A program made the position numbers and the translations under genes. Positions 1 through 7,175 of a stretch of 37,159 bases of DNA are shown here, piece by piece; position 1 is the first letter of the stretch, and each line of letters opens with the position of its first letter. The stretch is from Avoscillospira sp045652125 (lineage in GTDB: Bacteria > Bacillota > Clostridia > Oscillospirales > Oscillospiraceae). Where the stretch lies: positions 1 through 37,159 of the forward strand of contig JAZRTT010000006.1 of the NCBI GenBank assembly GCA_045652125.1, in the 5' to 3' direction. The notes below the pieces were generated by a model that saw only the letters and a program-made list of their open reading frames with translations, was not told the origin of the DNA and ran no database searches.

Positions 1-1
1 T

Positions 2-1252
2 GAACACAGCGAAGCCGCACCCGACAAGCTCAAATCCAATATGCGCTTTGGAGACTGGATCACGTACTGGTATGAAAACCACTCTAAACCGACCATTCGC
101 CCCTCCACGCAAAAAGGCTACGAAGCGCTGATCAACGGTCACGCGATCCCAGGACTCGGTCACATCCCACTGAACAAACTGACACAGGCTGACTGCCAAA
201 AGTTTCTCAATGAAATGAAAACCAATGGCAGAAAATCTCATCGTGATACCAAGGGTGCGGCAATGTCAGAACGCTCCGTTCGGCTGTGTCACCTGGTAAT
301 TCGTATGTCGCTGGATCGAGCGGTCAAGGATGGCCTCATCAAGAAAAATCCCATCCTTGGTGTGAAGCTCCCGCAAACTGAAGCGAAAGAAATGAAGGTA
401 CTCACCAAAGAGGAAATCCAAAGGTTTCTGATACAGGCCAAAGAGGAAGGTCTGTACGAACTCTTCCTTCTGGAATTGACCACAGGCTTGCGTCGGGGTG
501 AAATACTGGCGCTCACGTGGAGCGACCTGAACTTCGAGACCGGCGAGCTCCACATCAGCAAACAGGCCACGCTCGTGAGCGGTAAAATCACCATCAGCGA
601 ACCGAAAACAAAAGCGGCATTCCGAACGATCATACTGCCGCACGTCATGGTGGAGGTCATTCGGGAATATCAAAAGGATGCCTTCTCCCATCTGATGTTC
701 CCCTCCCGTCTGAAGCCAGACCAGCCTATTGACCCAGGCCACATCCGAAAGCGGCTGCAGGTCATTCTGGAGCGGGCAGGATGTAAAAAGGTGCGCTTCC
801 ATGACCTCAGACATACATTCGCCACCATGTCTCTGGAACACGGGATGGACTTGAAAACCCTGTCCACCATCATCGGGCATGTATCAGCCAAAACCACACT
901 GAATATCTACACGCACATCACCAGTGAGATGCAGGATAATGCCGCAGCCAGCATTGACCGTGGTATCGCCAAGACTGAAGTTACAGAAAAGGCTGAAACA
1001 GAAACGTTAAACACGCCGCAGAAGTTTGAGCCGCAGAAAGCACCTCGGCGCAGACCAGGTACCGGCTACGTCAAACAAATCAAGGACAATCTGTGGGAAG
1101 GTCGATACTCGCCGATCTACCCTGACGGAAAGCGATATCCCCGAAACGTGTACGCCCACAGTGAGGAAGAGTGCGAAGCCCTGCTTAAAGAGGTAATTCG
1201 CGAGGTGAACATAGAGCTTGCAGAAGCTCGGAAACAGGCAAAAGCCAGTTAA
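2..1252 (+). CDS. Tyrosine recombinase/integrase of an integrative element (5' end cut by the window)
   Basis: Site-specific tyrosine recombinase that should integrate and excise a mobile element. The reading frame is open to the first base, so the N-terminal part, probably an arm-type DNA-binding domain, lies outside the window. Numbering from the first in-window Met (position 41): a SAM-like core-binding domain covers about residues 3-105 and the catalytic domain about 118-300. The catalytic set looks intact: R151 (TGLRRGE), a beta-hairpin Lys near K189, H254-x-x-R257 (HDLRH), H280 (GH) and nucleophile Y290. An odd C-terminal extension of about 110 residues follows. Its segment 337-392 (GTGYVKQIKDNLWEGRY onward) resembles the AP2-like arm-binding domain normally found at the N-terminus. 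The gene converges on tRNA-Ala 186 bp away, as expected for an integrase at an attachment site. The family is certain; the element type is not. Confidence 0.93.
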   Translation, partial: EHSEAAPDKLKSNMRFGDWITYWYENHSKPTIRPSTQKGYEALINGHAIPGLGHIPLNKLTQADCQKFLNEMKTNGRKSHRDTKGAAMSERSVRLCHLVIRMSLDRAVKDGLIKKNPILGVKLPQTEAKEMKVLTKEEIQRFLIQAKEEGLYELFLLELTTGLRRGEILALTWSDLNFETGELHISKQATLVSGKITISEPKTKAAFRTIILPHVMVEVIREYQKDAFSHLMFPSRLKPDQPIDPGHIRKRLQVILERAGCKKVRFHDLRHTFATMSLEHGMDLKTLSTIIGHVSAKTTLNIYTHITSEMQDNAAASIDRGIAKTEVTEKAETETLNTPQKFEPQKAPRRRPGTGYVKQIKDNLWEGRYSPIYPDGKRYPRNVYAHSEEECEALLKEVIREVNIELAEARKQAKAS

Positions 1253-1290
1253 ATCACCAGATGCGATGCCGAATCAAAGAAAGAAAAAAT

Positions 1291-1316
1291 GGACAGTGAC
1301 TGGCGAGTCACTGTCC
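1291..1316 (+). terminator. Perfect hairpin after the integrase
   Basis: Two 11-bp arms (GGACAGTGACT and its complement) flank a GGCG loop, 38 bp after the integrase stop. There is no clean U-tract behind it, so termination by this hairpin alone is uncertain. It could also be a recombination-associated inverted repeat near the attachment site. Confidence 0.5.
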
Positions 1317-1401
1317 ACGGTTTTGGAGCTGTCTGTGGTGTTGTTGTGGTCTTTGCAAAAACGCGACTTTCAAACGCCGCAAAAAGTTATCAAAACAAAG
1401 G

Positions 1402-1437
1402 AAAAAGCACCGAAATCTCGCGATTTCAGTGCTTTTT

Positions 1438-1438
<1 letters not shown>
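1402..1438. terminator. Bidirectional terminator abutting the tRNA-Ala 3' end
   Basis: An A-rich arm, a stem (AAAAAGCACcGAAATC / GATTTCaGTGCTTTTT) and a T-run form a classic hairpin. Read on the minus strand it begins directly behind the encoded CCA of tRNA-Ala and ends in TTTTT. On the plus strand it can also stop transcripts coming from the integrase side. Confidence 0.8.
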
Positions 1439-1513
<75 letters not shown>

Positions 1514-1523
1514 ATATTCAGTT

Positions 1524-1540
1524 GCTTGGGGCCCCCAAGC
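1524..1540 (-). other. Hairpin in the pre-tRNA 5' leader
   Basis: GCTTGGG and CCCAAGC pair around a 3-nt loop between the tRNA promoter and the mature 5' end. It probably shapes the precursor leader removed by RNase P. The role is inferred from position only. Confidence 0.4.
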
Positions 1541-1548
1541 GCGTGTTT

Positions 1549-1576
1549 ATTATAGCACACTTCTTATAAATTGCAA
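1549..1576 (-). promoter_or_regulatory. Promoter of tRNA-Ala
   Basis: Minus-strand -35 TTGCAA, 16-bp spacer and -10 TATAAT, with a TGC extension just before the -10. It sits about 36 bp upstream of the mature tRNA 5' end. Confidence 0.75.
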
Positions 1577-1591
1577 GCCTTTTTTTTCAAA

Positions 1592-1625
1592 AATTTTCCC
1601 GGGGCATTCTCTGCCCCGGAAATTT
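1592..1625 (-). terminator. Terminator of the amylase/lipoprotein operon
   Basis: A GC-rich stem (CCGGGGCA with TGCCCCGG) flanked by AAATTT/AAATTT and followed on the minus strand by TTTTTGAAAAAAAA, 5 bp past the stop of the small lipoprotein. Confidence 0.8.
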
Positions 1626-1629
1626 TATT

Positions 1630-2085
1630 TCAATCGATCAGAAATTCTTCTGAATAGCAGGCGTATTCATCATAGTCCCCCGGGCCGCGGAAATCGCGGA
1701 TCTCCTTGCCCAAGCGGTATGTGCCACAGGGCAGACTGCCGTAGTAAAACTCCCAGTTCACATCCCAGCGGGTCTCTGCTTCCGGTTGAATCAGCCATGC
1801 CTCTGCCGTCCACGCAAACTCCAGTTCATAGAATTCTGCCTCCTGCCAAGTATCATCCTTTTTTACCTCCAGCCAGAAGGGAGATCCCGTTTCCAAAGAG
1901 CCGGTGGGAGCACCGCCGGACTGCTTGCAGACCAAAGTACCGCCGGTAGGCGTTACATCTTCCATATACAACTGAATCCCCAAGGGATGTGCTGAAAGTT
2001 CCTCTGCAGGTGTTTCTTCCAGAACCGCAGGCCGGGTACAGCCGCAAAGCAACAGAAGCACAAAAACCAGCCATAATTTTTTCAT
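1630..2085 (-). CDS. Small lipoprotein with a probable bacterial Ig-like domain
   Basis: A 151-residue secreted lipoprotein. A short basic-hydrophobic signal (residues 1-13) ends in lipobox LCGC with C16 as the lipidated cysteine. The mature part contains FWLEVKKDDTWQEAEF and WEFYYGSLPCGTYRLGKEI. This pattern of a beta strand, a 'length of the clause' turn and G-x-YRL resembles bacterial Ig-like domains of clostridial lipoproteins (Big_14-like); that assignment is from memory of the family. RBS GGAGG lies 7 nt before the ATG. The start is 12 bp behind the amylase stop, so the two are cotranscribed, although the amylase is predicted cytoplasmic. No enzymatic motif is visible. Confidence 0.75.
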   Translation of the reverse strand: MKKLWLVFVLLLLCGCTRPAVLEETPAEELSAHPLGIQLYMEDVTPTGGTLVCKQSGGAPTGSLETGSPFWLEVKKDDTWQEAEFYELEFAWTAEAWLIQPEAETRWDVNWEFYYGSLPCGTYRLGKEIRDFRGPGDYDEYACYSEEFLID

Positions 2086-2097
2086 TGGAAAACCTCC

Positions 2098-3924
2098 CTA
2101 TTCTTCCATAACGCAGCAGCACAGGGGCGGCAGGGTCGCATCTCCGAAAATGCAGTTGCCGCGGGGTTTTACATCCCAAGGGCCATCACTGACATTACAC
2201 CACAAGGTCAGGGACTCCCCTTTCCACGTGCGGCGGAAAGCAAACCGGCCATTTTCTGCCCACAACACCCGGACGTCACCTTTTTGCAGGACTTCCCAAC
2301 TGTTTTTCAGCTTTGCCACGGCCCGAATCCACTCCTGCAGATCCTTATCCTCCCGACCCCATGGGAAATACTGCCGATTGAAGGGGTCCCGGTAGCCGGT
2401 CATGCCGGCCTCATCTCCATAGTACACGCAGGGGCATCCGGGCAGGGTAAACTGCAGAAAACTCGCCAATCTGAACCGCTCTTTGGCCCAAGCCAACTGC
2501 TCCGGAGTCACAGCGGTCATCCGGCGGAACTGCTCCTCCCGATCCGTTTCCGTGGGGTCTAAAATCGCCGTGACCGCCCGGGACACATCGTGGCTGGAGA
2601 GCAGATTCAAATTGGCATTGAGTACCGCTGCCGGATAGTTCTCCGCCAGAGTCATAACCGCCGTTCCCAAAGCTGTACCTCCATCGGCACCTCTCACAAA
2701 GTCCAAAATCGCCTTACGCCAAGGGTAGTTCATTACCCCGTCCAGTTGGGCAGCAGTAAAGTATCGCCGTCTTTGGTCATAGGCGATCTTATTGGAAGCA
2801 TCCTCCCAGACCTCGCCTATGAGAAGTGCATCCGGTTTGATTTGCCGCAGTCGGCGCCGCAATGCCATAAGGAAATCATCGGGCAGTTCATCTGCCACAT
2901 CCAGCCGAAGGCCATCTGCGCCCAGCTTCAGCCACTTGGCAATGACGCTGTCTTCGTCTTCAAAGAGAAATTTCCGCAGATCCGGAGAGAATTTATCCAG
3001 ACAGGGCAGGGTCTCAAAGCCCCACCAACTGGTATACCGACGGGGATATTCCTGAAACTGATACCAACTGCGGTAGGGGGAATCGGGATCGGAATAGGCG
3101 CCGCCGCCAAAGACCCCTTCCCGGTCAAAATACCGGCTGTTGCTCCCCGTGTGGGAAAAGACGCCGTCCAGAATGACCTTCATATCCAGATCGTGGGCCT
3201 CCCGGCAGAGGTTCTCGAAGTCCTCATCCGTGCCCAGCATGGGGTCGATTTTTTTATAGTCCGCCGTGTCATAACGGTGGGAGGAAAAGGCCATAAAAAT
3301 GGGGTTGAGGTACAGGGCCCGGACACCCAGATCGTGGAGGTAGGGCAGTTTTGCCCGGATGCCGTTGAGATTGCCGCCGTAAAAGTCGTTATTGCGCATT
3401 TCGCCCTTTTCATCGGGGCGGAACACGGGCATATCCGATTTGTCCTGATGGACCCAGTAGGGCTTCAGCTTTTCGGTACAGTCGCACTCCCCTGCCTGAT
3501 AAAACCGGTCGGGGAAGATCTGGTAAAACACCCGGCCCTGAAAATCCTCCGGCACAGGATATTCGGTGCTGACACAGCCGAGCTGCCACAGGCCGCCGTC
3601 TTCTATATTGGTATCGTCCCCGTACTTGAACAGGCGGAATTCTTCATTTTCCGTGGTGATGCGGAAATAATAGAAAAACAGGCCCGGTTCCTCCGGAGAA
3701 AATTCCACACTGTAATGCTCATAGGGTTCCTCTACGGTCATTCCCGTAAAGGCCACTTCCCGGTACCACGCACCGTTTTCCCGCTCCAGCACCAGCACCA
3801 CCTTGGTGGTCCGGCAGGACTGAGGAACAGACACGGTCATCCGGCAGACCTGCCCCGGTGTCAGCGTGCCAAAGGGGCTTTTATGCGCCGGGTCTTTGCT
3901 GTTGTACAAAATTCGCAATCCCAT
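2098..3924 (-). CDS. GH13 alpha-amylase family glycosidase (neopullulanase/cyclomaltodextrinase-like)
   Basis: A 608-residue retaining glycosidase acting on alpha-1,4 (possibly 1,6) glucans or maltodextrins. It has no signal peptide, so it should be cytoplasmic. An N-terminal beta-sandwich (about residues 1-120) precedes the barrel. GH13 motifs are present: DGVFSHTG (253-260), GLRLDVADE with nucleophile D342, IGEVW with acid/base E371, and SSHD with transition-state stabiliser D446; YYGDEAGM (501-508) is also typical. I chose the ATG at 3924 because AGGAG lies 7 nt upstream and MGLRILYNSKD matches family N-termini. A longer frame to 3996 would cross the promoter. It heads a two-gene operon with the lipoprotein. 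Exact specificity cannot be read from the sequence. Confidence 0.9.
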   Translation of the reverse strand: MGLRILYNSKDPAHKSPFGTLTPGQVCRMTVSVPQSCRTTKVVLVLERENGAWYREVAFTGMTVEEPYEHYSVEFSPEEPGLFFYYFRITTENEEFRLFKYGDDTNIEDGGLWQLGCVSTEYPVPEDFQGRVFYQIFPDRFYQAGECDCTEKLKPYWVHQDKSDMPVFRPDEKGEMRNNDFYGGNLNGIRAKLPYLHDLGVRALYLNPIFMAFSSHRYDTADYKKIDPMLGTDEDFENLCREAHDLDMKVILDGVFSHTGSNSRYFDREGVFGGGAYSDPDSPYRSWYQFQEYPRRYTSWWGFETLPCLDKFSPDLRKFLFEDEDSVIAKWLKLGADGLRLDVADELPDDFLMALRRRLRQIKPDALLIGEVWEDASNKIAYDQRRRYFTAAQLDGVMNYPWRKAILDFVRGADGGTALGTAVMTLAENYPAAVLNANLNLLSSHDVSRAVTAILDPTETDREEQFRRMTAVTPEQLAWAKERFRLASFLQFTLPGCPCVYYGDEAGMTGYRDPFNRQYFPWGREDKDLQEWIRAVAKLKNSWEVLQKGDVRVLWAENGRFAFRRTWKGESLTLWCNVSDGPWDVKPRGNCIFGDATLPPLCCCVMEE

Positions 3925-3949
3925 AAACGGCTCCTGCTGTTTTTTCTTT

Positions 3950-3978
3950 ATTGTACCACAAAAAGCAAGGAGAAACAA
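3950..3978 (-). promoter_or_regulatory. Promoter of the amylase operon
   Basis: Minus-strand -35 TTGTTT, 17-bp spacer and -10 TACAAT with TGG extension, about 25 bp upstream of the chosen ATG. Its position supports the shorter amylase start. Confidence 0.65.
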
Positions 3979-3981
3979 GAA

Positions 3982-4027
3982 AACAGATCGCCACACACTT
4001 TCAGTGTATAGCGATCTGTTCCTTTTT
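3982..4027. terminator. Terminator of the ribbon-helix-helix gene
   Basis: A 10-bp stem (AACAGATCGC / GCGATCTGTT) encloses a second small stem (ACACT/AGTGT). T-rich stretches lie on both sides, so it can act in both directions. It follows directly after the stop of the minus-strand regulator gene and precedes the amylase promoter. Confidence 0.75.
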
Positions 4028-4221
4028 TAATCTTCCACCTTGACAATATCCAATGCCGATTCCAGTAAAAGGTTGATCAGCTCATTTCTGGAACGGTTGG
4101 TTTTGGTTGAGAGGTCTTCCAGACGGAACAACAGCTCCTCTTTCATTCGGACGGATACGATTTTATGCCCGTCATCGCCCCGATTGGGCTGTTTTTTCTT
4201 GATGCGAATCTCCTCTGCCAT
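4027..4221 (-). CDS. Ribbon-helix-helix (CopG/Arc-type) DNA-binding protein
   Basis: A 64-residue protein. After a basic N-terminal tail (about 1-19) comes a beta strand plus two helices (KIVSVRMKEELLFRLEDLS then NRSRNELINLLLESAL), the pattern of ribbon-helix-helix regulators such as CopG, Arc or MetJ. RBS AGAGGTGAT lies before the ATG. It is divergent from the TM2/DUF4190/Ltp operon across about 106 bp, so it may repress itself and that operon; this is inferred from layout. No toxin gene adjoins it, so an antitoxin role is not supported. Confidence 0.75.
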   Translation of the reverse strand: MAEEIRIKKKQPNRGDDGHKIVSVRMKEELLFRLEDLSTKTNRSRNELINLLLESALDIVKVED

Positions 4222-4248
4222 GCTATCACCTCTAATTTATAATTTAGC

Positions 4249-4278
4249 TTGACAGAATCAGTTTTAATATATTATAAT
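4249..4278 (+). promoter_or_regulatory. Promoter of the TM2/DUF4190/Ltp operon
   Basis: A consensus -35 TTGACA, 18-bp spacer and consensus -10 TATAAT. A near-palindromic AT-rich stretch (CTAATTTATAATTTAG, 4231-4246) lies just upstream, touching the region used by the divergent regulator. It is a candidate operator. Confidence 0.8.
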
Positions 4279-4327
4279 TTTATAGTCATATTTTGTAATA
4301 TGAAGTATATTCAAAGGAGAGAAAGAA

Positions 4328-4744
4328 ATGGAAAACACCAACACTGTTCCCACCGCCGAAACTCCGGTGGCCACCAAGTTCTGCAAGCACTGCGGTGCCA
4401 AAATCGCTGAGGCAGCAGTCATCTGCCCTCAGTGTGGCTGTCAGGTAGAGGAAATAAAGAAAAACGAAGCCCAGGCACAGCCCAGCATCGTCATCAACAA
4501 CGCCAACACGAACACCAATACCAATACCAATACGAACGGCATGGGCATGTATATGCGCGCCAGAAACAAGTGGGTCGCTTTCCTGCTGTGCCTCTTCCTT
4601 GGTTTTGTGGGCGCTCACAAGTTCTATGAAGGCAGAGCCGGTATGGGCATTCTGTACATCCTGACGATGGGCCTTTTCGGCATCGGCTGGTTCATTGACC
4701 TGATCAACCTCCTGCTGAAGCCCAATCCTTACTACGTAAAATAA
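4328..4744 (+). CDS. Zinc-ribbon TM2-domain membrane protein
   Basis: A 138-residue membrane protein. An N-terminal zinc ribbon carries C19-x2-C22 and C33-x2-C36. A low-complexity linker with alternating Asn-Thr (about 59-70) follows. A TM2 domain (about 80-135) comes last: RNKWVAFLLCLFLGFVGAHKFYEGR, then a second hydrophobic helix GIGWFIDLINLLL; the G-x-H-x-FY turn between helices is characteristic. RBS AAAGGAGAG precedes the ATG. It is the first gene of a three-gene operon. TM2 proteins are widespread but their role here is unknown; the zinc ribbon suggests a structural or protein-binding module on the cytoplasmic side. Confidence 0.88.
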   Translation: MENTNTVPTAETPVATKFCKHCGAKIAEAAVICPQCGCQVEEIKKNEAQAQPSIVINNANTNTNTNTNTNGMGMYMRARNKWVAFLLCLFLGFVGAHKFYEGRAGMGILYILTMGLFGIGWFIDLINLLLKPNPYYVK

Positions 4745-4758
4745 CGGAGGAGATACAT

Positions 4759-5070
4759 ATGGCAACCGCATCCCTTGTTTTGGGTATCCTCTCTCTGGGT
4801 TGTGCCTTCGCCCTGCCCGGTTTTCAGTTGATCGGTATTCTTCTGGCTGTCATCGGCCTGATCACCGGCGGCAAAAATGCCGTCCCGGAGCAGGCTTCCA
4901 TGGCCAAGGCCGGTAAGGTCTGCTCTATCATCGGTTTGATTCTCTGCACCGTGGTAACTGCTGTTCTGGTCATCAGCGCAGGCCTGTTAGGGGCCTTTGT
5001 CAGCACCGGTATTCTGGAGGAACTGGGAGAATTGATCCAAGCTATCACAAAAGATATCACTCTGTCCTGA
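4759..5070 (+). CDS. DUF4190-like small membrane protein
   Basis: A 103-residue, strongly hydrophobic protein. Two membrane helices (about 4-37 and 49-80) are separated by a short basic loop, and the first is rich in small residues (SLVLGILSLG). This arrangement matches DUF4190-type proteins, which often accompany TM2 and zinc-ribbon proteins. RBS GGAGGAGATA lies 14 bp after the previous stop, so it is cotranscribed. The C-terminus (EELGELIQAITKDI) is amphipathic. Function unknown. Confidence 0.72.
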   Translation: MATASLVLGILSLGCAFALPGFQLIGILLAVIGLITGGKNAVPEQASMAKAGKVCSIIGLILCTVVTAVLVISAGLLGAFVSTGILEELGELIQAITKDITLS

Positions 5071-5090
5071 ATTTGAAAGAAGGTCATCTT

Positions 5091-5609
5091 ATGAAGAAAT
5101 TTTCTGTTCTGTTCCTTGTCTTAGCCATGTTGGCGACCCTGTGTGCCTGCACCGTTGAAGATGTGGAGACGATGGTGAACGAAACAGCCGAGATCGTAAC
5201 CGAGGCCGTAGAAGAAGCTGTCGCAGAAGAAGCTCCGGTGGAAGAAGCTCCGGTGGAGGAAGCTCCGGTGGAAGAAGCTCCGGTGGAAGAGGCTCCTGTG
5301 GAAGAACCCAAAGAAGAAATTTCTTTGGGAAAACGCAACGCTTTGAGTTCTGCGAAATCCTATTTAAGTTTCATGGCATTTTCCTATTCCGGCTTAGTTG
5401 AGCAGTTGGAATTTGAAGGCTATTCCAACGAAGAAGCTGTTTATGCGGCAGACAACTGTGGTGCAGATTGGAACGAACAAGCCGCTAAATCCGCAGAAAG
5501 CTACTTGGATCTTATGGCCTTCTCCCGAGAAGGACTCATTGAACAACTTGTTTTTGAGGGTTACACACAAGCGCAAGCCGAATATGGAGCAGCCGCAGTT
5601 GGCTACTGA
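5091..5609 (+). CDS. Ltp-family surface lipoprotein with EEAPV repeats
   Basis: A 172-residue lipoprotein. The signal peptide ends in lipobox LCAC with C20 lipidated. A Glu/Val-rich stalk follows with five perfect or near-perfect EEAPV units (residues 46-70). Two tandem Ltp repeats come next (about 80-123 and 128-172), each with SYLxxMAFSxxGLxEQLxFEGY, then a turn and AxYxA. The first ends in the NCGADWNEQA link typical of the family (host cell surface-exposed lipoprotein, Ltp). In Streptococcus thermophilus phage TP-J34 the Ltp protein blocks injection of superinfecting phage DNA. Many bacterial relatives have no known role. I chose the ATG at 5091 because AAGAAGG lies 7 nt upstream. It is the last gene of the operon. 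Confidence 0.88.
   Translation: MKKFSVLFLVLAMLATLCACTVEDVETMVNETAEIVTEAVEEAVAEEAPVEEAPVEEAPVEEAPVEEAPVEEPKEEISLGKRNALSSAKSYLSFMAFSYSGLVEQLEFEGYSNEEAVYAADNCGADWNEQAAKSAESYLDLMAFSREGLIEQLVFEGYTQAQAEYGAAAVGY
5226..5300 (+). repeat. Five tandem 15-bp units encoding EEAPV
   Basis: Unit GAAGAAGCTCCGGTG occurs five times in tandem, with one or two base changes in units 3 and 5. The period is a multiple of three, so gain or loss of units changes the stalk length without breaking the frame. Confidence 0.95.
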
Positions 5610-5618
5610 TATACAAAC

Positions 5619-5657
5619 ATACAAAGTCCCTCCCACTATGTGGGAGGGACTTTGTAT
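5619..5657 (+). terminator. Terminator after the Ltp gene
   Basis: A perfect 17-bp stem (ATACAAAGTCCCTCCCA with its complement) and a 5-nt loop start 10 bp after the Ltp stop. The U-tract directly behind is short, but TATTTTTAT follows 12 nt later. Confidence 0.7.
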
Positions 5658-5708
5658 ATTGCAAATGCTATTTTTATAAGGAGGTGATCTGCTTTCTTGG
5701 AAGAACCC

Positions 5709-5737
5709 AAGGCTCCCTTGTGTAAAGGGAGGCTTTT
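5709..5737 (-). terminator. Terminator of the glg operon, in a GGCTCCCTT...AGGGAGGC repeat
   Basis: GGCTCCCTT and AAAGGGAGGC pair around GTGT, overlapping the glgA stop codon. The sequence is a short relative of the larger palindromic repeat at 25901-26028, so glgA seems to use a repeat copy as its terminator. The minus-strand tail is poor in T, so efficiency is uncertain. Confidence 0.5.
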
Positions 5738-7175
5738 ATGCAAGGCCGGTGATCGCTTCAAACAATTCCATATACTCCAGGGCCGGTTTGTTCCAGCTGA
5801 CATCCAGCTCCATATTCCGTTTGGCAAGGGCGTTCCAAGCCTCACGGTCATTGGTGTACAGTTCCGCAGACCGGTTCACGGCATCCAGGAAATCCTCGCC
5901 GTTGTAGCTCTGGAACGTAAAGCCGCGGCCTTCTCCGGTTTCCGGGTCATAGGGAAGCACCGTATCTCTCAGTCCGCCGGTGGCGTGAACCACAGGAATG
6001 GCACCAAAGTGCATGGCAAACAGTTGACTCAAGCCGCAGGGCTCACTGCGGGACGGCATCAGATAGGCATCTGCACCGGCATAGACCCGATCTGCCAGTT
6101 TTGCATCAAAGGCCAGTTTTACTGCCATTTTGCCCGGATAGCGGTTGGCGAGATCTCTCAGGGCTTGTTCATACTGGGGCTCTCCGGTGCCGACAATAAC
6201 CAACTGCACATCCCGACGCAGCAGAGACGGACAGATATAGCACAAAATATCAATGCCCTTGTGCCCTGCCAATCGGGAGACCATGGCATACAACGGTACA
6301 TCCTCCCGAACCGGCAGGCCCAATTCTTTCTGCAGCACCGCCTTATTCTTTGCTTTCTTTTCCACCAGATCTGCGGAAGTAAACAAATGCGCAAGGTTGG
6401 CGTTGTTGGATGGATCAAATACTGTTGTATCGATTCCATTGGTGATACCGTAAAACTGATCCGCTCGCTCGGCGAGAATGTCCGACATGCCGTTGGCAAA
6501 GTAGGGGTTCTGCAGTTCTCGGGCATAAGACTGAGAAACGGTGGAAACCGCATCTGCCGTAACAATACCGGCTTTCATAAAATTGATGGCATCCCCGAAC
6601 CGCAGAACAGACACCCATTCCCCCGGCAAGCCCAAAACATCGGCGTTGAATTCCATTCCGGCCCAACCCTGATACTCAATGTTATGAATGGTAAAGACCG
6701 TTTTGGTATGGGGGAATGTCTGTGCAAACTCGCTGTGCATAAGTGCCGGGATCAGCGCAGTCTGCCAATCGTTGCACTGCAGCACATCCGGCTTATAATC
6801 CAGATAGTTCATACAGGACAGAACCGCCTTGGAAAAGAAGGCAAATCGCTCTCCATCATCCATATACCCATAGGCCATGTCCCGGTTAAAATACTGCTCA
6901 TTGTCAATAAAATAGATCTGCAGTTTCTTTTTTCTGCTCCTCAGGCGAAACAGCCCTACATGACACTGCCGCCAAACCAAATTGACAGCAAAGCTGGTGA
7001 TATAATCACATTTGTATTGACTGCCGTACTTAATTTTTCCATAGTATGGCAAAAACAGACATACCGTGTTGCCGGGAAGTTTACTGAGTGCCTCCGGCAG
7101 AGCCTGCATCACATCACCAAGACCACCGGTCTTGATAAAGGGAGCGGCTTCCGAGGCTGCAATTGCTATTTTCAT
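5736..7175 (-). CDS. glgA: Glycogen synthase (ADP-glucose type, GT5)
   Basis: A 479-residue glycosyltransferase that adds glucose from ADP-glucose to the non-reducing end of alpha-1,4-glucan. The GT-B fold is recognisable. The N-terminal ADP-glucose loop K15-TGGLGDV is intact, the VFTIHNIEYQG segment lies in the first domain, and the C-terminal PSRSEPCGLSQL holds the conserved glutamate, followed by TGGLRDTV. The length is typical of bacterial GlgA (about 475-485). The start codon overlaps the glgD stop in an ATGA, which implies translational coupling. It is the last gene of glgC-glgD-glgA; no branching enzyme or phosphorylase gene lies in the window. Confidence 0.96.
   Translation of the reverse strand: MKIAIAASEAAPFIKTGGLGDVMQALPEALSKLPGNTVCLFLPYYGKIKYGSQYKCDYITSFAVNLVWRQCHVGLFRLRSRKKKLQIYFIDNEQYFNRDMAYGYMDDGERFAFFSKAVLSCMNYLDYKPDVLQCNDWQTALIPALMHSEFAQTFPHTKTVFTIHNIEYQGWAGMEFNADVLGLPGEWVSVLRFGDAINFMKAGIVTADAVSTVSQSYARELQNPYFANGMSDILAERADQFYGITNGIDTTVFDPSNNANLAHLFTSADLVEKKAKNKAVLQKELGLPVREDVPLYAMVSRLAGHKGIDILCYICPSLLRRDVQLVIVGTGEPQYEQALRDLANRYPGKMAVKLAFDAKLADRVYAGADAYLMPSRSEPCGLSQLFAMHFGAIPVVHATGGLRDTVLPYDPETGEGRGFTFQSYNGEDFLDAVNRSAELYTNDREAWNALAKRNMELDVSWNKPALEYMELFEAITGLA

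Noticed and set aside
2590..4011. 473-codon plus-strand frame opposite the amylase
   Set aside because: Shadow of the GH13 gene; no start signal.
4027..4221. Antitoxin of a toxin-antitoxin pair
   Set aside because: No adjacent small toxin gene on the same strand; the downstream neighbour is a terminator and an amylase.
5678..5699. Perfect Shine-Dalgarno (AAGGAGGTGATCT) with a TTG 7 nt later
   Set aside because: The frame it would open runs antisense through glgA and begins with translated repeat sequence; no credible small protein follows.
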